NCBI GenBank assembly: GCA_964369635.1
Contig: CAYJGN010000002.1
Coordinates: 1 to 64,000 of the forward strand
DNA from: CAYJGN01 sp964369635
GTDB taxonomy: Bacteria; Bacillota; Clostridia; Oscillospirales; Ruminococcaceae
Length of the DNA: 64,000 bases
Direction: 5' to 3'
The notes under the pieces are model-generated. The model had not been told where the DNA came from. It searched no databases and worked only from the letters and a program-made list of their open reading frames with translations. The translations under genes and the position numbers were made by a program. The stretch's first letter is position 1, and each line of letters begins with the position of its first letter. Shown here one piece after another: positions 16,896 through 26,233 of this stretch.

Positions 16896-19800
16896 ATGAA
16901 GCAAAGAATTAAAGAGCATGGAAAAATCATAATTCAATATACCCTCTCCCTTCTTATGATTTTAAATATGCTGGGTATCGGCGCTATTCCCTATGCGGCA
17001 CCAGACCATAGCACCCATAGCCCGTTCACAGCAGAGGCGAGTGACGAAGATAAGTTACGCTGTTTCATCTGTGATGAATACAGGGACGAAAGTGATATTT
17101 GTCCTGGTACAGCGGACAATTCATACACACGTCACTGTGAAGACTGCTGTGGTGGCGGCACTGACGATTGTGACATCTGCTTTACCCATTACGACTGGGC
17201 TGGAGATATCTGCCCTGATTGCGGTGCATGCGATGATTGTATTGAACAAGAATTCGACATTGAACATCACTGTACCGAATGCGGCAAATGCCTATACGAC
17301 GAGGAGAGGTGCCTTGCCGGCGGTGACGACCATTGTGCCGACTGTTGCGTCGGGCGAAACGACCACTGTGCACTCTGTGCCACCGTTACTAACGACAACG
17401 GTCAAGTCTGCGGCGCCTGCGGAGTCTGCATGGAATGTGCAGAAGAGGTGGGAGGACTCACCTCACCCAATCACGAGTGCCTTGACTGCGGAGAGTGTCT
17501 GATAAACGCAGAGGAATGCGAGATTAACGGCCTCTATGACCACTGCGTCGACTGTTGTACCTGTTGCTCCGTCTGCTTTGAATACGACCCTGACAACATA
17601 AATGAGGAAGCAACTGAAGCTCTGGGTGAGTTTATCTGTAACGACTGTGTTGAAAGTGACCATACCTGCCAGCACGGGATAAGCAAGTTTTCATCAGATT
17701 ATGAGGAGCACCTCTGCCCTGAATGCAACACTTGTGACAATGAGATATGCCCATATTGTGAGCTCTGTACCGAGTGTTGCGAAAACTCAAGCGACTATTG
17801 CTCAGAGCATGATATGTGTATGGAAGACCCCGACCACGAGGAGTTTGTCTGCCCTGATTGTGGCGATTGCGACGCCGAAATTTGCGACGACTGCGGTCTT
17901 TGCGAAGAGTGCTGTTATGAGATAACCTCAGATTTAAGTCTCACCGCGGCAGAGGACGGAGTTTGCATTGAAGATCCTGCCTTCCTCGACTACTATTGTT
18001 ACGACTGTGAGCAGGAGATAGACCAAAGTAACGGCGAGTGCGGCTGTACCGATACGAGGTGCGACCACGTTGCAACAACTACTGCGGTTTACTCGGCAGA
18101 TAACAACTACCATATTGAAGTCTGCGATGATTGCGGTGGCGAGCTTCGTCACACAAAAACCGCCCACACAGAGGGCGCAGCTGTGATAACTACTCCGTCA
18201 ACACCTACTTCAGATGGCGTGAGAACAACCTCTTGTACCGTTTGTGCGCATGTTATAAAAACCGAGAGTTTTGTACATGTGGCGGAACATACTCACGACT
18301 ATACCGGTGACTGGGCAAAAGATAAAACCCACCACTGGAAAACTTGTACTGTGACAAACTGCCCTGAAATATCTTCAAAAGATATTCATACCTTTGGTAC
18401 AGATGGTTTGTGTACCGTTTGTGGAGCAGAAAAAGTCAATAGCTTTATGATTTATAAAATCTCGGACCCATTCGAAATCCCCTCGGGGCACACTTATGGC
18501 GAGCTCACAGCCGAGGAAAAAACTGGTATTTTCAGAGTTTATGCAAATATCTCAGGACTTACCTACGAATGGTCGGTAAACGGTGAGGCTATTGGCGGGA
18601 ACACCTCGGAAATAAGCCATACCTTTACCTCGGCGCAATTTAGTGCGCTGTTCGTAAAACCTGGCGAGAGTGAGAGCGACTGCTCTATGAAATCTGTTGT
18701 TTCGGTTAAAGTTACCGACACAGATACAGGGGATACAGAAACGATTACAATACCTGTTTTTGTAACCCACAGTGGTGAACTGAGCTACGATCCGCTTGAT
18801 GCGGCAGACCCTGCTGTGACTAAAATGCATTCGGTAACCTGCGCTGATTGCGGTGAGGCAGTATCTACCGAGCGACACGACTATGGTACCCAAAACATCC
18901 ACTACGCTTGTGTTGATTGTGGATTTGCGAGAGCGCCTCGAATTACCGTCCAACCCAAAACTATCCGAGAGGATAATATTGGCGTTTCAACCTATAAGTT
19001 TGCGATACTTGCAGAGGGCTCAGAGCTTACCTATCAATGGTACGATAGAAACGGTCCTATGGTAGATGCACTTGGCACCATTTCAGGAGCCACTTCAAAT
19101 GAGCTGTTTATAACAGTTGATACATCTAAAATCTGCGATGAAACTATCACTACTTATGATATGTACAAAGATAATGGTATCTACTGTGTTGTTACCGATT
19201 CTGTCGGCCAGAGCGCCCAGAGTAGAGCGGCTTCACTTGAAATCGACCATGACCCTACCCCACTATGGAGATATGATTCCACTTTCCATTGGGAAATTTG
19301 TACCTACTGCAGAGTAGAGTTAGATGATAAAGAGCGCCATGATACTGTAGGTATATACGAGTACGATGAAAACGGCGAGCGCACAAATAAATACTATCGA
19401 GTCTGCTTAACTTGTCCTTATAATGAGGATATTTTAGAGGAGCCACTAAGAGAAGGAACGCCCATAGAGTCACAGCCTACAAATAGCCCGAGTAGTTGCA
19501 AATGGTACAACAACTTCGGTGGTCATTACTTAGGTATAATGATTGACGAAACCCATCATTGGTCATATTGCAGAGAATGTAGTTACAATTCCGAAAAAGT
19601 GCCTCACGATATGGGCGAGCCCGAGAGAACTCCTGGGGATCACTATGGACATGTAACCTATATTTCAACTTGTAGCGGTTGCTATTATAGCGAGGCAACC
19701 ATCGGTTCCCCTGAGCGCTATCTTCAGGTAAATATTTCATTTAAAGGCACTTCAGCTCCAAATGAAACTATCTTCTTGCAGTATGGTGACGGCGCTGATA

Positions 19801-22418
19801 GCCACCAAGGATATATGCTTCCAGTTCCAAATCCAGGCGCTGTATTAGCGACTGATGGCACAAATATAAAAACCACGGGAGCTGATAGCTATATTAGCAC
19901 CAGTCACTCATCTTTCGATGAGCCAGACCCCGATAAAGATTATCTCGTATTTTATGTTGACGGTCTTATGACCAACGGACATAGTGTTGTCGATATAGAG
20001 CTTACCTACAGGCAGATGCTAAAGGTAGTTATCGATGATGGAATGTTTGATATTCCAGGTGCCGTTATTGATGGTGTGCAGGAAATAGGCAAACAATCGG
20101 TTATTTATCTCGATGTTGACAAGAAAATCTTTATTGATAACAACATCAACCGTGCAAACGACGATGAAGATATCACCGAGATAATCACCGGTTGGAACAC
20201 ATCGGATAGCACACTTGCAACTATAGGCAAAGCAGCGGACGGCGAAGGCGCGGACTACTATTATGTAACCGCAAAAGCGGAGGCAACGCCGGGTGCCGAT
20301 ACCGTTATAATTAGCCCTACTTATGGCATAAAAAATTCAGACGGTTCGATAACATCAACAGAGTACGGTAAAATCACCTATAAAAATGGTGATAACATCC
20401 TTAAAACCCTTTACGCTCCGGATACTTTTAAGCCTTTCCACCTTGTGTTGGATTACGACCTAATAAGCGATACCCCAATGTTTGCTCGCATATTTGAAGG
20501 TTGGACTGACGGTATTACCGTCTATGAACCGGGCACGATTATGCGTTTTGGGCGAAGCAACATAACCTTGCAACCGGTACTCCGCACTTTAACCCCGATA
20601 AGTAACTACATCATAAGGTTTGATGACGGCGTATCTGACTCATCTGTTTTCGGCCTTCCGATTAATGCAATTAGAACTTCAGGCGCCGAATACATTATCC
20701 CGACCACTCCTCCAACAAGAGAGGGATATGAGTTTAAAGGCTATTCAACAAACGACTTCACAGGTTCTGTTGAAACATTTGATCCTGGTTACAGCTTCAA
20801 TGTTACAAAAACGATAGAGTTTACAGCTGTATGGGAGGCAACCGGTAAAGTTTTAAATAACCTTGCTTCTGTAAACCAAGATGATATTTTAGTAGGTACC
20901 CTACCTTCACCAACCGTAATTTATAACGGCAAGCAAAATGGAGCGCACCCAACCTTTAGCTATCGTATAGCTGGAAGTAGCGACCCGTTTGTAGCTACAG
21001 AGCCTACCACTGTTGGCGATTATGAAGTTAAAGCAACTTCTGCCGAAACCGTTTCGGTTATGGGCAAAGAGGTTATCGGCTACTTCACAATCTATGAAGC
21101 TGGCAGTAACCTACAAACACTTGCCTTTAAAGATACCTCTATTACTAAAACCTATGGGAACTTCACACCGTTTATAAATCCACTTTTCGGAAACGAAACC
21201 GAAGTTACCTACGAGGCCGTAAAAGTTTCGGGAGATGGCGCAGTTGCAACTGTTAACCCGACAACTGGAGAAGTTACAATAGTTTCAGCAGGTGTAATCA
21301 CCATTAAGGCAACAGCGGCTGCTGGAGATGTTTCAGGTATTACCTATGCCGCATCAACAAAGTCCTACACGCTAACTGTGGAGGCTAAAGAATTAACCCT
21401 AAAAGCTGATAATATCATCGCAAAAGTTGGCGACGCTACCCCAACACCTACTTATACAGCTACAGGACTTATTGGCAGCGACGCTCTTCTAACAGAACCA
21501 ACAGTTAATTTCGCGGTAGTGCCTGATATGTCGGCAGTCGGAAGCTATGATATTCTCATAGCTGGCGGAACTGCAAACAGCAACTATATTATCACCGATA
21601 GAATTGAGGGAACACTCTCGGTAGTCAATGAAACAATAGTTTCACCACTCTACCATAATATCAATGTAGAGACTTCTGGATTCGGTACTATCTACCCAGA
21701 TGGTGGCGCAGACGGTAATCTCGCAGTCCTTACTGGCACTGACGTTACCTTCATCATCACTCCGGGCGAAGGATACTATCTATCAGATGTTATCGTTGAC
21801 GGAACTTCTGTCGGCGCACCAACTGCTTATATCTTCCCTGCAGTTTCAAGCGGACACTCGATAAGAGCAATATTTGCTCCTATCGGCACCGTAACAGAAC
21901 CTACTGATACAGAAACTGAGCCAGATGACGATGAAACACCGCCTCCAACCGATACTGGTGATGGCGATGGTGAAACACCACCTCCAACTGATACTGGTGA
22001 TGGCGATGGCAGTACACCGCCACCGAGCGATATCCCGACAGTTGATAGCGATGGTAACATCACAGTTATTCCTCCTGCCGATATCCCTGATGAGGTATTT
22101 GTTGGAGATGTCAAGGTCGATGAGAGCGATATTATTATAGCTGATGACAATTCAGTAACACTCAGTAGCAATGTATTTGCAAACCTTTCAGACGGCGAGC
22201 ATACAATACGATTTGTCTACTCAGATAAGAGCTATGAATCAACTGTTATAGTTGAGAGTGGTGTTCCAACAACCGCTTCACCTTTCACCGAGGTGGTTGA
22301 AAGCGGTGGAATTAATCCATTTGTGATATTCATTCTAATCGCAGTATTATTCATCATAATCTTTACCCTTATTATTTTCTTCAAAAAGAGGGATAAAGAA
22401 GAGGAAGAACCAGCATAA
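16896..22418 (+). CDS. Giant cysteine-rich, C-terminally anchored surface protein
   Basis: 1,840 residues. Order: signal peptide (about 1-36); a region of about 335 residues (54-388) with some 60 cysteines, mostly in CxxC, CxxCxxC and CC patterns with Asp, Glu and His between them; several short His-Trp-Cys modules (near 465-515, 650-680, 785-830 and 868-930) of the HHWKTC...C type seen in clostridial surface proteins; an Ig-like segment (about 682-785); an InlB B-repeat-like domain (about 1236-1320); MBG/Big-like domains (about 1330-1580); a domain starting YHNINVETSGFGTI (about 1585-1665); an Asp/Thr/Pro-rich linker (about 1668-1715); and a final beta domain. A membrane helix (about 1808-1830) is followed by a KKRDKEEEEPA tail, with no LPXTG sorting motif. 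AAAGGAGG precedes the ATG. It is probably an adhesin or metal-binding envelope protein. Confidence 0.88.
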   Translation: MKQRIKEHGKIIIQYTLSLLMILNMLGIGAIPYAAPDHSTHSPFTAEASDEDKLRCFICDEYRDESDICPGTADNSYTRHCEDCCGGGTDDCDICFTHYDWAGDICPDCGACDDCIEQEFDIEHHCTECGKCLYDEERCLAGGDDHCADCCVGRNDHCALCATVTNDNGQVCGACGVCMECAEEVGGLTSPNHECLDCGECLINAEECEINGLYDHCVDCCTCCSVCFEYDPDNINEEATEALGEFICNDCVESDHTCQHGISKFSSDYEEHLCPECNTCDNEICPYCELCTECCENSSDYCSEHDMCMEDPDHEEFVCPDCGDCDAEICDDCGLCEECCYEITSDLSLTAAEDGVCIEDPAFLDYYCYDCEQEIDQSNGECGCTDTRCDHVATTTAVYSADNNYHIEVCDDCGGELRHTKTAHTEGAAVITTPSTPTSDGVRTTSCTVCAHVIKTESFVHVAEHTHDYTGDWAKDKTHHWKTCTVTNCPEISSKDIHTFGTDGLCTVCGAEKVNSFMIYKISDPFEIPSGHTYGELTAEEKTGIFRVYANISGLTYEWSVNGEAIGGNTSEISHTFTSAQFSALFVKPGESESDCSMKSVVSVKVTDTDTGDTETITIPVFVTHSGELSYDPLDAADPAVTKMHSVTCADCGEAVSTERHDYGTQNIHYACVDCGFARAPRITVQPKTIREDNIGVSTYKFAILAEGSELTYQWYDRNGPMVDALGTISGATSNELFITVDTSKICDETITTYDMYKDNGIYCVVTDSVGQSAQSRAASLEIDHDPTPLWRYDSTFHWEICTYCRVELDDKERHDTVGIYEYDENGERTNKYYRVCLTCPYNEDILEEPLREGTPIESQPTNSPSSCKWYNNFGGHYLGIMIDETHHWSYCRECSYNSEKVPHDMGEPERTPGDHYGHVTYISTCSGCYYSEATIGSPERYLQVNISFKGTSAPNETIFLQYGDGADSHQGYMLPVPNPGAVLATDGTNIKTTGADSYISTSHSSFDEPDPDKDYLVFYVDGLMTNGHSVVDIELTYRQMLKVVIDDGMFDIPGAVIDGVQEIGKQSVIYLDVDKKIFIDNNINRANDDEDITEIITGWNTSDSTLATIGKAADGEGADYYYVTAKAEATPGADTVIISPTYGIKNSDGSITSTEYGKITYKNGDNILKTLYAPDTFKPFHLVLDYDLISDTPMFARIFEGWTDGITVYEPGTIMRFGRSNITLQPVLRTLTPISNYIIRFDDGVSDSSVFGLPINAIRTSGAEYIIPTTPPTREGYEFKGYSTNDFTGSVETFDPGYSFNVTKTIEFTAVWEATGKVLNNLASVNQDDILVGTLPSPTVIYNGKQNGAHPTFSYRIAGSSDPFVATEPTTVGDYEVKATSAETVSVMGKEVIGYFTIYEAGSNLQTLAFKDTSITKTYGNFTPFINPLFGNETEVTYEAVKVSGDGAVATVNPTTGEVTIVSAGVITIKATAAAGDVSGITYAASTKSYTLTVEAKELTLKADNIIAKVGDATPTPTYTATGLIGSDALLTEPTVNFAVVPDMSAVGSYDILIAGGTANSNYIITDRIEGTLSVVNETIVSPLYHNINVETSGFGTIYPDGGADGNLAVLTGTDVTFIITPGEGYYLSDVIVDGTSVGAPTAYIFPAVSSGHSIRAIFAPIGTVTEPTDTETEPDDDETPPPTDTGDGDGETPPPTDTGDGDGSTPPPSDIPTVDSDGNITVIPPADIPDEVFVGDVKVDESDIIIADDNSVTLSSNVFANLSDGEHTIRFVYSDKSYESTVIVESGVPTTASPFTEVVESGGINPFVIFILIAVLFIIIFTLIIFFKKRDKEEEEPA

Positions 22419-22431
22419 ACTAAATTTATAA

Positions 22432-22460
22432 AACAACTGCCGTACGGCAGTTGTTTTTTT
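22432..22460 (+). terminator. Terminator of the surface-protein operon
   Basis: A perfect palindrome (CAACTGCCGT and ACGGCAGTTG arms, 22434-22453) followed by seven Ts. Confidence 0.92.
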
Positions 22461-22463
22461 GCA

Positions 22464-22502
22464 AAAAAACATTGCAGTTAAACTTTATAACTGCAATGTT
22501 TT
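22464..22502 (-). terminator. Terminator of the DUF4428 operon
   Basis: AAAACATTGCAGTTA (22466-22480) pairs with TAACTGCAATGTTTT (22488-22502). On the minus strand it is followed by a further T-run. It can act in both directions. Confidence 0.85.
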
Positions 22503-22529
22503 TGTTTTATCAAATTTACAACTGTTCTA

Positions 22530-22850
22530 TTATCCTCTTGAAAACTTTATCTTATAGTCTATAAAATCTAAAATAATGTTATCACCATCAATTAACAAGG
22601 AAATTCCAGGCACTTTACCCGCTCTTTGCCCAGACTCAATCGCCATCAAGTCCGCTTCGTCAATTAGCCAAAACTCTGTTCCTGTAAAAGCGCATTCGCC
22701 GCTTTTTTTACTATCCAAGTTTAGCGAAAACATTCCCATATCATCAAATGATAAAGTTATTTCATCAATCGGAGGGATACCCTGTGGCGCAGCACTTGGT
22801 GGTATAATTTCTTTTGCTATCCAGTTGCCAATTATAACAGTGGGATCCAT
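22530..22850 (-). CDS. Small hypothetical protein (lipocalin-like beta pattern)
   Basis: A 106-residue protein that I do not recognise. It begins MDPTVIIGNW and continues with alternating hydrophobic strands (DEITLSFDDMGMFSLNL, then SLLIDGDNIILDFIDYKIKF), which suggests a small beta-barrel or lipocalin-like fold. It has no signal peptide and no membrane helix. A frame starting 18 nt further upstream (22868) is possible, but GGAG sits 8 nt before the ATG at 22850, so that start is chosen. It is 32 nt downstream of the DUF4428 protein gene and shares its transcript, ending at the terminator at 22464-22502. Confidence 0.65.
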   Translation of the reverse strand: MDPTVIIGNWIAKEIIPPSAAPQGIPPIDEITLSFDDMGMFSLNLDSKKSGECAFTGTEFWLIDEADLMAIESGQRAGKVPGISLLIDGDNIILDFIDYKIKFSRG

Positions 22851-22882
22851 ATCAATAGCTCCTCTCATTTATATAGCTATTA

Positions 22883-23944
22883 TTACATATCATATCCGCA
22901 GAATGGGCATTTACCATTCGCATCTGGTGCAGTAGTTGCCTGGCAAGCAGAACAGGTTGGCACTCCCATATTTCCTGTCGGTTGACCTGAAAATCCGTTT
23001 TGTGTAGCATAACCGCCTTGCTGTGGCATTCCCTGCTGTGGATAGCCTCCCTGTTGTGGGTACCCACCCTGCTGCGGCATTCCCTGTCCTTGGTATCCGT
23101 TTTGCCCAGGGTAACCACCTTGCTGTGGATATCCGCCCTGCTGTGGGTAGCCGCCCTGCTGTGGGTAGCCGTTCTGTGGCGGGTAGCCGCCTTGCTGTGG
23201 ATAGCCGCCCTGCTGTGGATAGCCGCCCTGCTGTGGGTAGCCGCCTTGCTGTGGATAGCCGCCCTGCTGTTGGTATCCTCCTTGCTGTGGATAGCCGCCT
23301 TGCACTGGCATTCCCTGTTGCTGGTATCCGCCTTGTCCTGGCATTCCTTGCATAGGTCTGCCGAGTGCCGCGCAGATTTCATATCCCATCTGCTCATACC
23401 TTCTGTATTCTTCGCTATATCTATTGTCTATTTCATCAAAGCTATCGTCGAGTCTGAATTTTATATCATCAAACCAACGACTTTCTATCTGTATGTCGAT
23501 ATGAAACTCGTATGTAGTTTTATATCTTGGTGGATTGTAGCTCTCACGCCCATCACTTGTCTGGCGATATATCTGCTCCTCTTCTTCTCTTATATCGAGG
23601 GTGCAGTTTAACACCTGAGAGAGCATAATAACATCAGGATTTTCATCTCGCCAGTTATCTCTTTTGCAGTAGATGAAGCTTCCATTTCGCTCATCAATCT
23701 TCAACTCATTATCTTTTCCAAGCGAGCGAGTTGGTGAAAATGCTCGCACTGCCTCTTCGTTTTGCTGACGATACGCGAGCTGTTCGTTAATCTCAGATAC
23801 CGTTGAATTTCTTCGATCATCAAATAGCGGGGAGAGCTTTTTTGCACAATCCTTGCACATATTGCCATCCTCGAGTTTACGATTACCGAGTAACCCTATT
23901 TTTTCCCCACAGATATCGCATTCTTTTTTGTCAAAAAGTCCCAT
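22883..23944 (-). CDS. DUF4428 zinc-ribbon protein with (GGYPQQ)n tract and C-terminal zinc ribbon
   Basis: 353 residues, with no signal peptide or membrane helix. The N-terminal DUF4428 domain has zinc-binding C9, C12, C30 and C33. A middle domain (about 75-195) is rich in Asp, Arg and Tyr and is unrecognised. Residues about 200-315 are a low-complexity tract of roughly 15-20 hexapeptides of the type GGYPQQ. The C-terminus carries a second ribbon (CSAC...CPFC). The Gln/Tyr/Gly-rich tract is of the kind that self-associates, and the two ribbons may bind protein or nucleic acid; function is unknown. AAAGGCGG lies about 9 nt before the ATG. The gene has a promoter with the shared palindrome at 24069-24115. 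It is co-transcribed with the small gene downstream. Confidence 0.82.
   Translation of the reverse strand: MGLFDKKECDICGEKIGLLGNRKLEDGNMCKDCAKKLSPLFDDRRNSTVSEINEQLAYRQQNEEAVRAFSPTRSLGKDNELKIDERNGSFIYCKRDNWRDENPDVIMLSQVLNCTLDIREEEEQIYRQTSDGRESYNPPRYKTTYEFHIDIQIESRWFDDIKFRLDDSFDEIDNRYSEEYRRYEQMGYEICAALGRPMQGMPGQGGYQQQGMPVQGGYPQQGGYQQQGGYPQQGGYPQQGGYPQQGGYPQQGGYPPQNGYPQQGGYPQQGGYPQQGGYPGQNGYQGQGMPQQGGYPQQGGYPQQGMPQQGGYATQNGFSGQPTGNMGVPTCSACQATTAPDANGKCPFCGYDM
23000..23345. repeat. In-frame 18-bp repeats encoding GGYPQQ
   Basis: Short tandem repeats inside the DUF4428 gene, mostly 18-bp units with variants of 15-21 bp that encode [18 protein letters not shown] and GMPQQ. Copy number is likely to vary between strains, and misassembly is possible here. 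Confidence 0.9.
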
Positions 23945-24068
23945 AATTTTGCCGCCTTTCTATTTTAAAATCAATTTAATAAGATATTAACTGCTATTTC
24001 CCTTTTAATTATTGCAATAGTAACTTGCACCTTTTAAATAGGTAATATTTTTTACCGACTTTAGCTAA

Positions 24069-24115
24069 ATTTTATCAAATCATGGTAAACTTGTGAATGT
24101 GCCAAATGGCACATT
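24069..24115 (-). promoter_or_regulatory. Palindrome-linked promoter of the DUF4428 operon
   Basis: The palindrome (24096-24115) has 9-bp arms, AATGTGCCA and TGGCACATT, 2 nt apart. Exactly 21 nt separate it from the TAAAAT -10 (24069-24074) on the minus strand. A TTCACA -35 (24092-24097) overlaps the palindrome end with a 17-nt spacer. The same layout occurs at 31358-31404. The position suits an activator or repressor that touches RNA polymerase at -35. Confidence 0.65.
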
Positions 24116-24157
24116 TTAAGCTTTTATTTATTGCTATTTCAGCTCCTCTCGGGAGAT

Positions 24158-24197
24158 AAAAAAACAGGCTTGCCTTATTAAGCTTGCCTGTTTTATC
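24158..24197 (-). terminator. Terminator of signalling cassette 2
   Basis: AAACAGGC pairs with GCCTGTTT (about 24165-24195), and on the minus strand TTTTTTATCTCC follows. It lies just after the response regulator stop. Confidence 0.75.
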
Positions 24198-24204
24198 ATG
24201 ATAT

Positions 24205-24822
24205 TTATTCTTTTGTTGAGATCCAGCCATTCCCTATAACATAAATAACCAATTTCATCGTGCTTTTCAGGTTTGATTTAGTAAGCATATTTTCAATATG
24301 CCGTTTCACTGTCCCCTCTGCTATCTTCATCTCATCTGCTATCTCTTTTCGCGAATATGAATGGCAAAGAAGTCTTAGTATTTCAAGCTCTCGTTCGGTG
24401 AACGGTGCTTCGCCTGTGGCGGTAGGTATCTGAACGGTTTTTGGGAAACTCCCTTTACCATCCATAACAGCGCGTATCATATCGACAAAAGAGTTTATGT
24501 TATTTGATTTTGATAAAAATGCATCAGCACCCGCTTCAATAGCCTTTGGTATGTATGATATCTCATCAAAACCCGACATGACAATAATCTTAATATCCGG
24601 AAACTCAAATTTAAGCTTTTCGGTAAGGGTTATCCCGCTATCGCTATTTTCCATCGAGACATCCGTTAAAACAACATGCGGATCTGCCGCTTTGCATAAA
24701 TCAACTACCGATTTTGCATCACTTGCACTCCCGACATATTCCATATCATCTTCTGCTTCGATGATATTTCGAAAGGCATCGAGAACCGATTTATGATCAT
24801 CAACTATAAATACCTTTATCAT
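24205..24822 (-). CDS. LuxR/NarL-type response regulator (cassette 2)
   Basis: A 205-residue two-component regulator. The receiver has an acidic pair near the start (FIVDDHK), a phospho-acceptor aspartate in VVLTDVS (residue 54 from the chosen start), the MSG switch residue region and a lysine in FLSKSN. The C-terminal LuxR-type helix-turn-helix has FTERELEILRLL and AEGTVKRHIENML. Of two nearby ATGs, the one at 24822 has AAAGGA 8 nt upstream, while the one at 24828 has it only 2 nt away, so 24822 is preferred. It overlaps the kinase gene by 23 nt. It differs from the cassette 1 regulator in the recognition helix, so the two probably bind different sites. Confidence 0.92.
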   Translation of the reverse strand: MIKVFIVDDHKSVLDAFRNIIEAEDDMEYVGSASDAKSVVDLCKAADPHVVLTDVSMENSDSGITLTEKLKFEFPDIKIIVMSGFDEISYIPKAIEAGADAFLSKSNNINSFVDMIRAVMDGKGSFPKTVQIPTATGEAPFTERELEILRLLCHSYSRKEIADEMKIAEGTVKRHIENMLTKSNLKSTMKLVIYVIGNGWISTKE

Positions 24823-26233
24823 CAACATCTTCCTTTCTTATCGTTATAATAAGGCTAAACTGCGGAATAACTTCAACCCTCAAAGTACCGCCAGCATTCT
24901 CGATCCGGTTCCTTATTCCAAATAGTCCGCCACCCTCAACAAGGCTTTTTTGGGGACGGAATCCGTTGTTTGTTATCTCGATGATATATCTGTCACTTTG
25001 CTCTTCTATCTTTGCATAGACCTTTGTTGCCTCCGCATGTTTAATAGCATTAGTCGATGCTTCACCAAGCACTGATAAAAATAAAAAGGCAATGTTCTCC
25101 TCTTTTGGCAGTCTGCCTAAAAGCGCAATTTCTACCCCTATTCTATCAAAATAGCGGTATATTTCAGCAAAAAGCTCTTTGGCATTACCACCTTTGCGCT
25201 CTTTGATTTGCATAATAGCATCTTGCGATAAAGATAGTAGCATATTATAGTCAGGCTCTTCCCCGCTTTGCATTATCTTTTGAATTGCGGTTAATCTCTG
25301 CCCTAACACATCATGCACCCTTGAGCGAATTCGAGAGTATTCCTGCTCACGTCGAAGCTCTTCTATACTTATCGAAAGTTTTTCTATCTCATCTCTTTGT
25401 CTCTCGAGTTTTTTGTTCTCCTCTTCAAGCGCATAAAACACCCCAATACTCTCGGTAACATCTATTGCCGTTATCTCTATATATTTAACGCCACTTAAAA
25501 CAAACTCCTGTCTTCGAAATCTCCAAGCATTATTTGATGTACGAAGCAAAACATCTCCTTCAACGATCTGAGCTTCAACATTTGGAATGCTGCATTTTTT
25601 CAAATTTTTCCAAAAAGAAATTCCGTTTTTAGGCTCTTCATTAAAGTATCGCATTGCAAGTTCCATCATCTTTGCGTTTATCAAAAAAACATACCCGCTT
25701 TTATCACAAAACAGCACACCACAAGGAAGGGTGTTTAGCCCATCTACAACCGAGAAAGCATTCAGCTCATTTCTCTGCCTATGCAGTACCCGCTTAAATA
25801 AGCTAACAATACGATAGTATAAGATAACTGTTGATATCAAAAGGAATAAAATATATCCATTATAAATTATTTTAGCAAATATAGGTAACGTTAAAATTAC
25901 AGCTAAAGAGGTTAGTATGCAGTACTGTTTTTTTCTAAATGCTAAAAAAACAAAATAAATCGAGCAGATAATACCGGAAATATAAATTAGCGTGTCGATA
26001 TTTGAAAGAGTTATAACTCCTGTTCGTCTATTCACTGTTACCGTAACTAAAGCTAATATTATTAGCGCAAAATGGATAAGTAAGAGCATCTCTCCAAAGA
26101 TAATTTCTTTTTCTCGCAACCGGTAGTTTAGCATATTTACGCACAAATATGCCCCCATAACTGCAAAAAGACAAATTAGAGCAGATAGCATTGCAAAGAT
26201 AATATTCGGTGAGTAGAAAAATAAATCAATCAT
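24800..26233 (-). CDS. Sensor histidine kinase (cassette 2)
   Basis: A 477-residue HisKA_3/NarX-like kinase. It has several membrane helices in the first ~145 residues, a PAS-like domain (about 160-260, with an NGISFWKNL stretch matching NGHDFWE in the cassette 1 kinase), a coiled coil, an H-box at H307 (RSRVHDVLGQRL), an N-box at about 388-400 (LGEASTNAIKHA, N395) and a glycine-rich lid (EGGGLFGIRNR, 432-442). It overlaps the upstream 7TM gene by 8 nt and the downstream regulator gene by 23 nt, so the three are translated as a unit. The kinase core looks intact. It is a clear homologue of the kinase at 14314-15615. Confidence 0.92.
   Translation of the reverse strand: MIDLFFYSPNIIFAMLSALICLFAVMGAYLCVNMLNYRLREKEIIFGEMLLLIHFALIILALVTVTVNRRTGVITLSNIDTLIYISGIICSIYFVFLAFRKKQYCILTSLAVILTLPIFAKIIYNGYILFLLISTVILYYRIVSLFKRVLHRQRNELNAFSVVDGLNTLPCGVLFCDKSGYVFLINAKMMELAMRYFNEEPKNGISFWKNLKKCSIPNVEAQIVEGDVLLRTSNNAWRFRRQEFVLSGVKYIEITAIDVTESIGVFYALEEENKKLERQRDEIEKLSISIEELRREQEYSRIRSRVHDVLGQRLTAIQKIMQSGEEPDYNMLLSLSQDAIMQIKERKGGNAKELFAEIYRYFDRIGVEIALLGRLPKEENIAFLFLSVLGEASTNAIKHAEATKVYAKIEEQSDRYIIEITNNGFRPQKSLVEGGGLFGIRNRIENAGGTLRVEVIPQFSLIITIRKEDVDDKGIYS

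Noticed and set aside
17182..19740. Several antisense and alternate-frame ORFs within the giant surface gene
   Set aside because: They are by-products of the cysteine-rich codon pattern. None has a start site or domain.
23000..23345. CRISPR-like short repeats
   Set aside because: Units are 15-21 bp, contiguous, in frame with a gene and without spacers.
23000..23611. Long open frames on the plus strand opposite the DUF4428 gene
   Set aside because: They are mirror images of the GGYPQQ repeat tract, with repetitive hydrophobic composition, no ribosome binding site and no recognisable domain.
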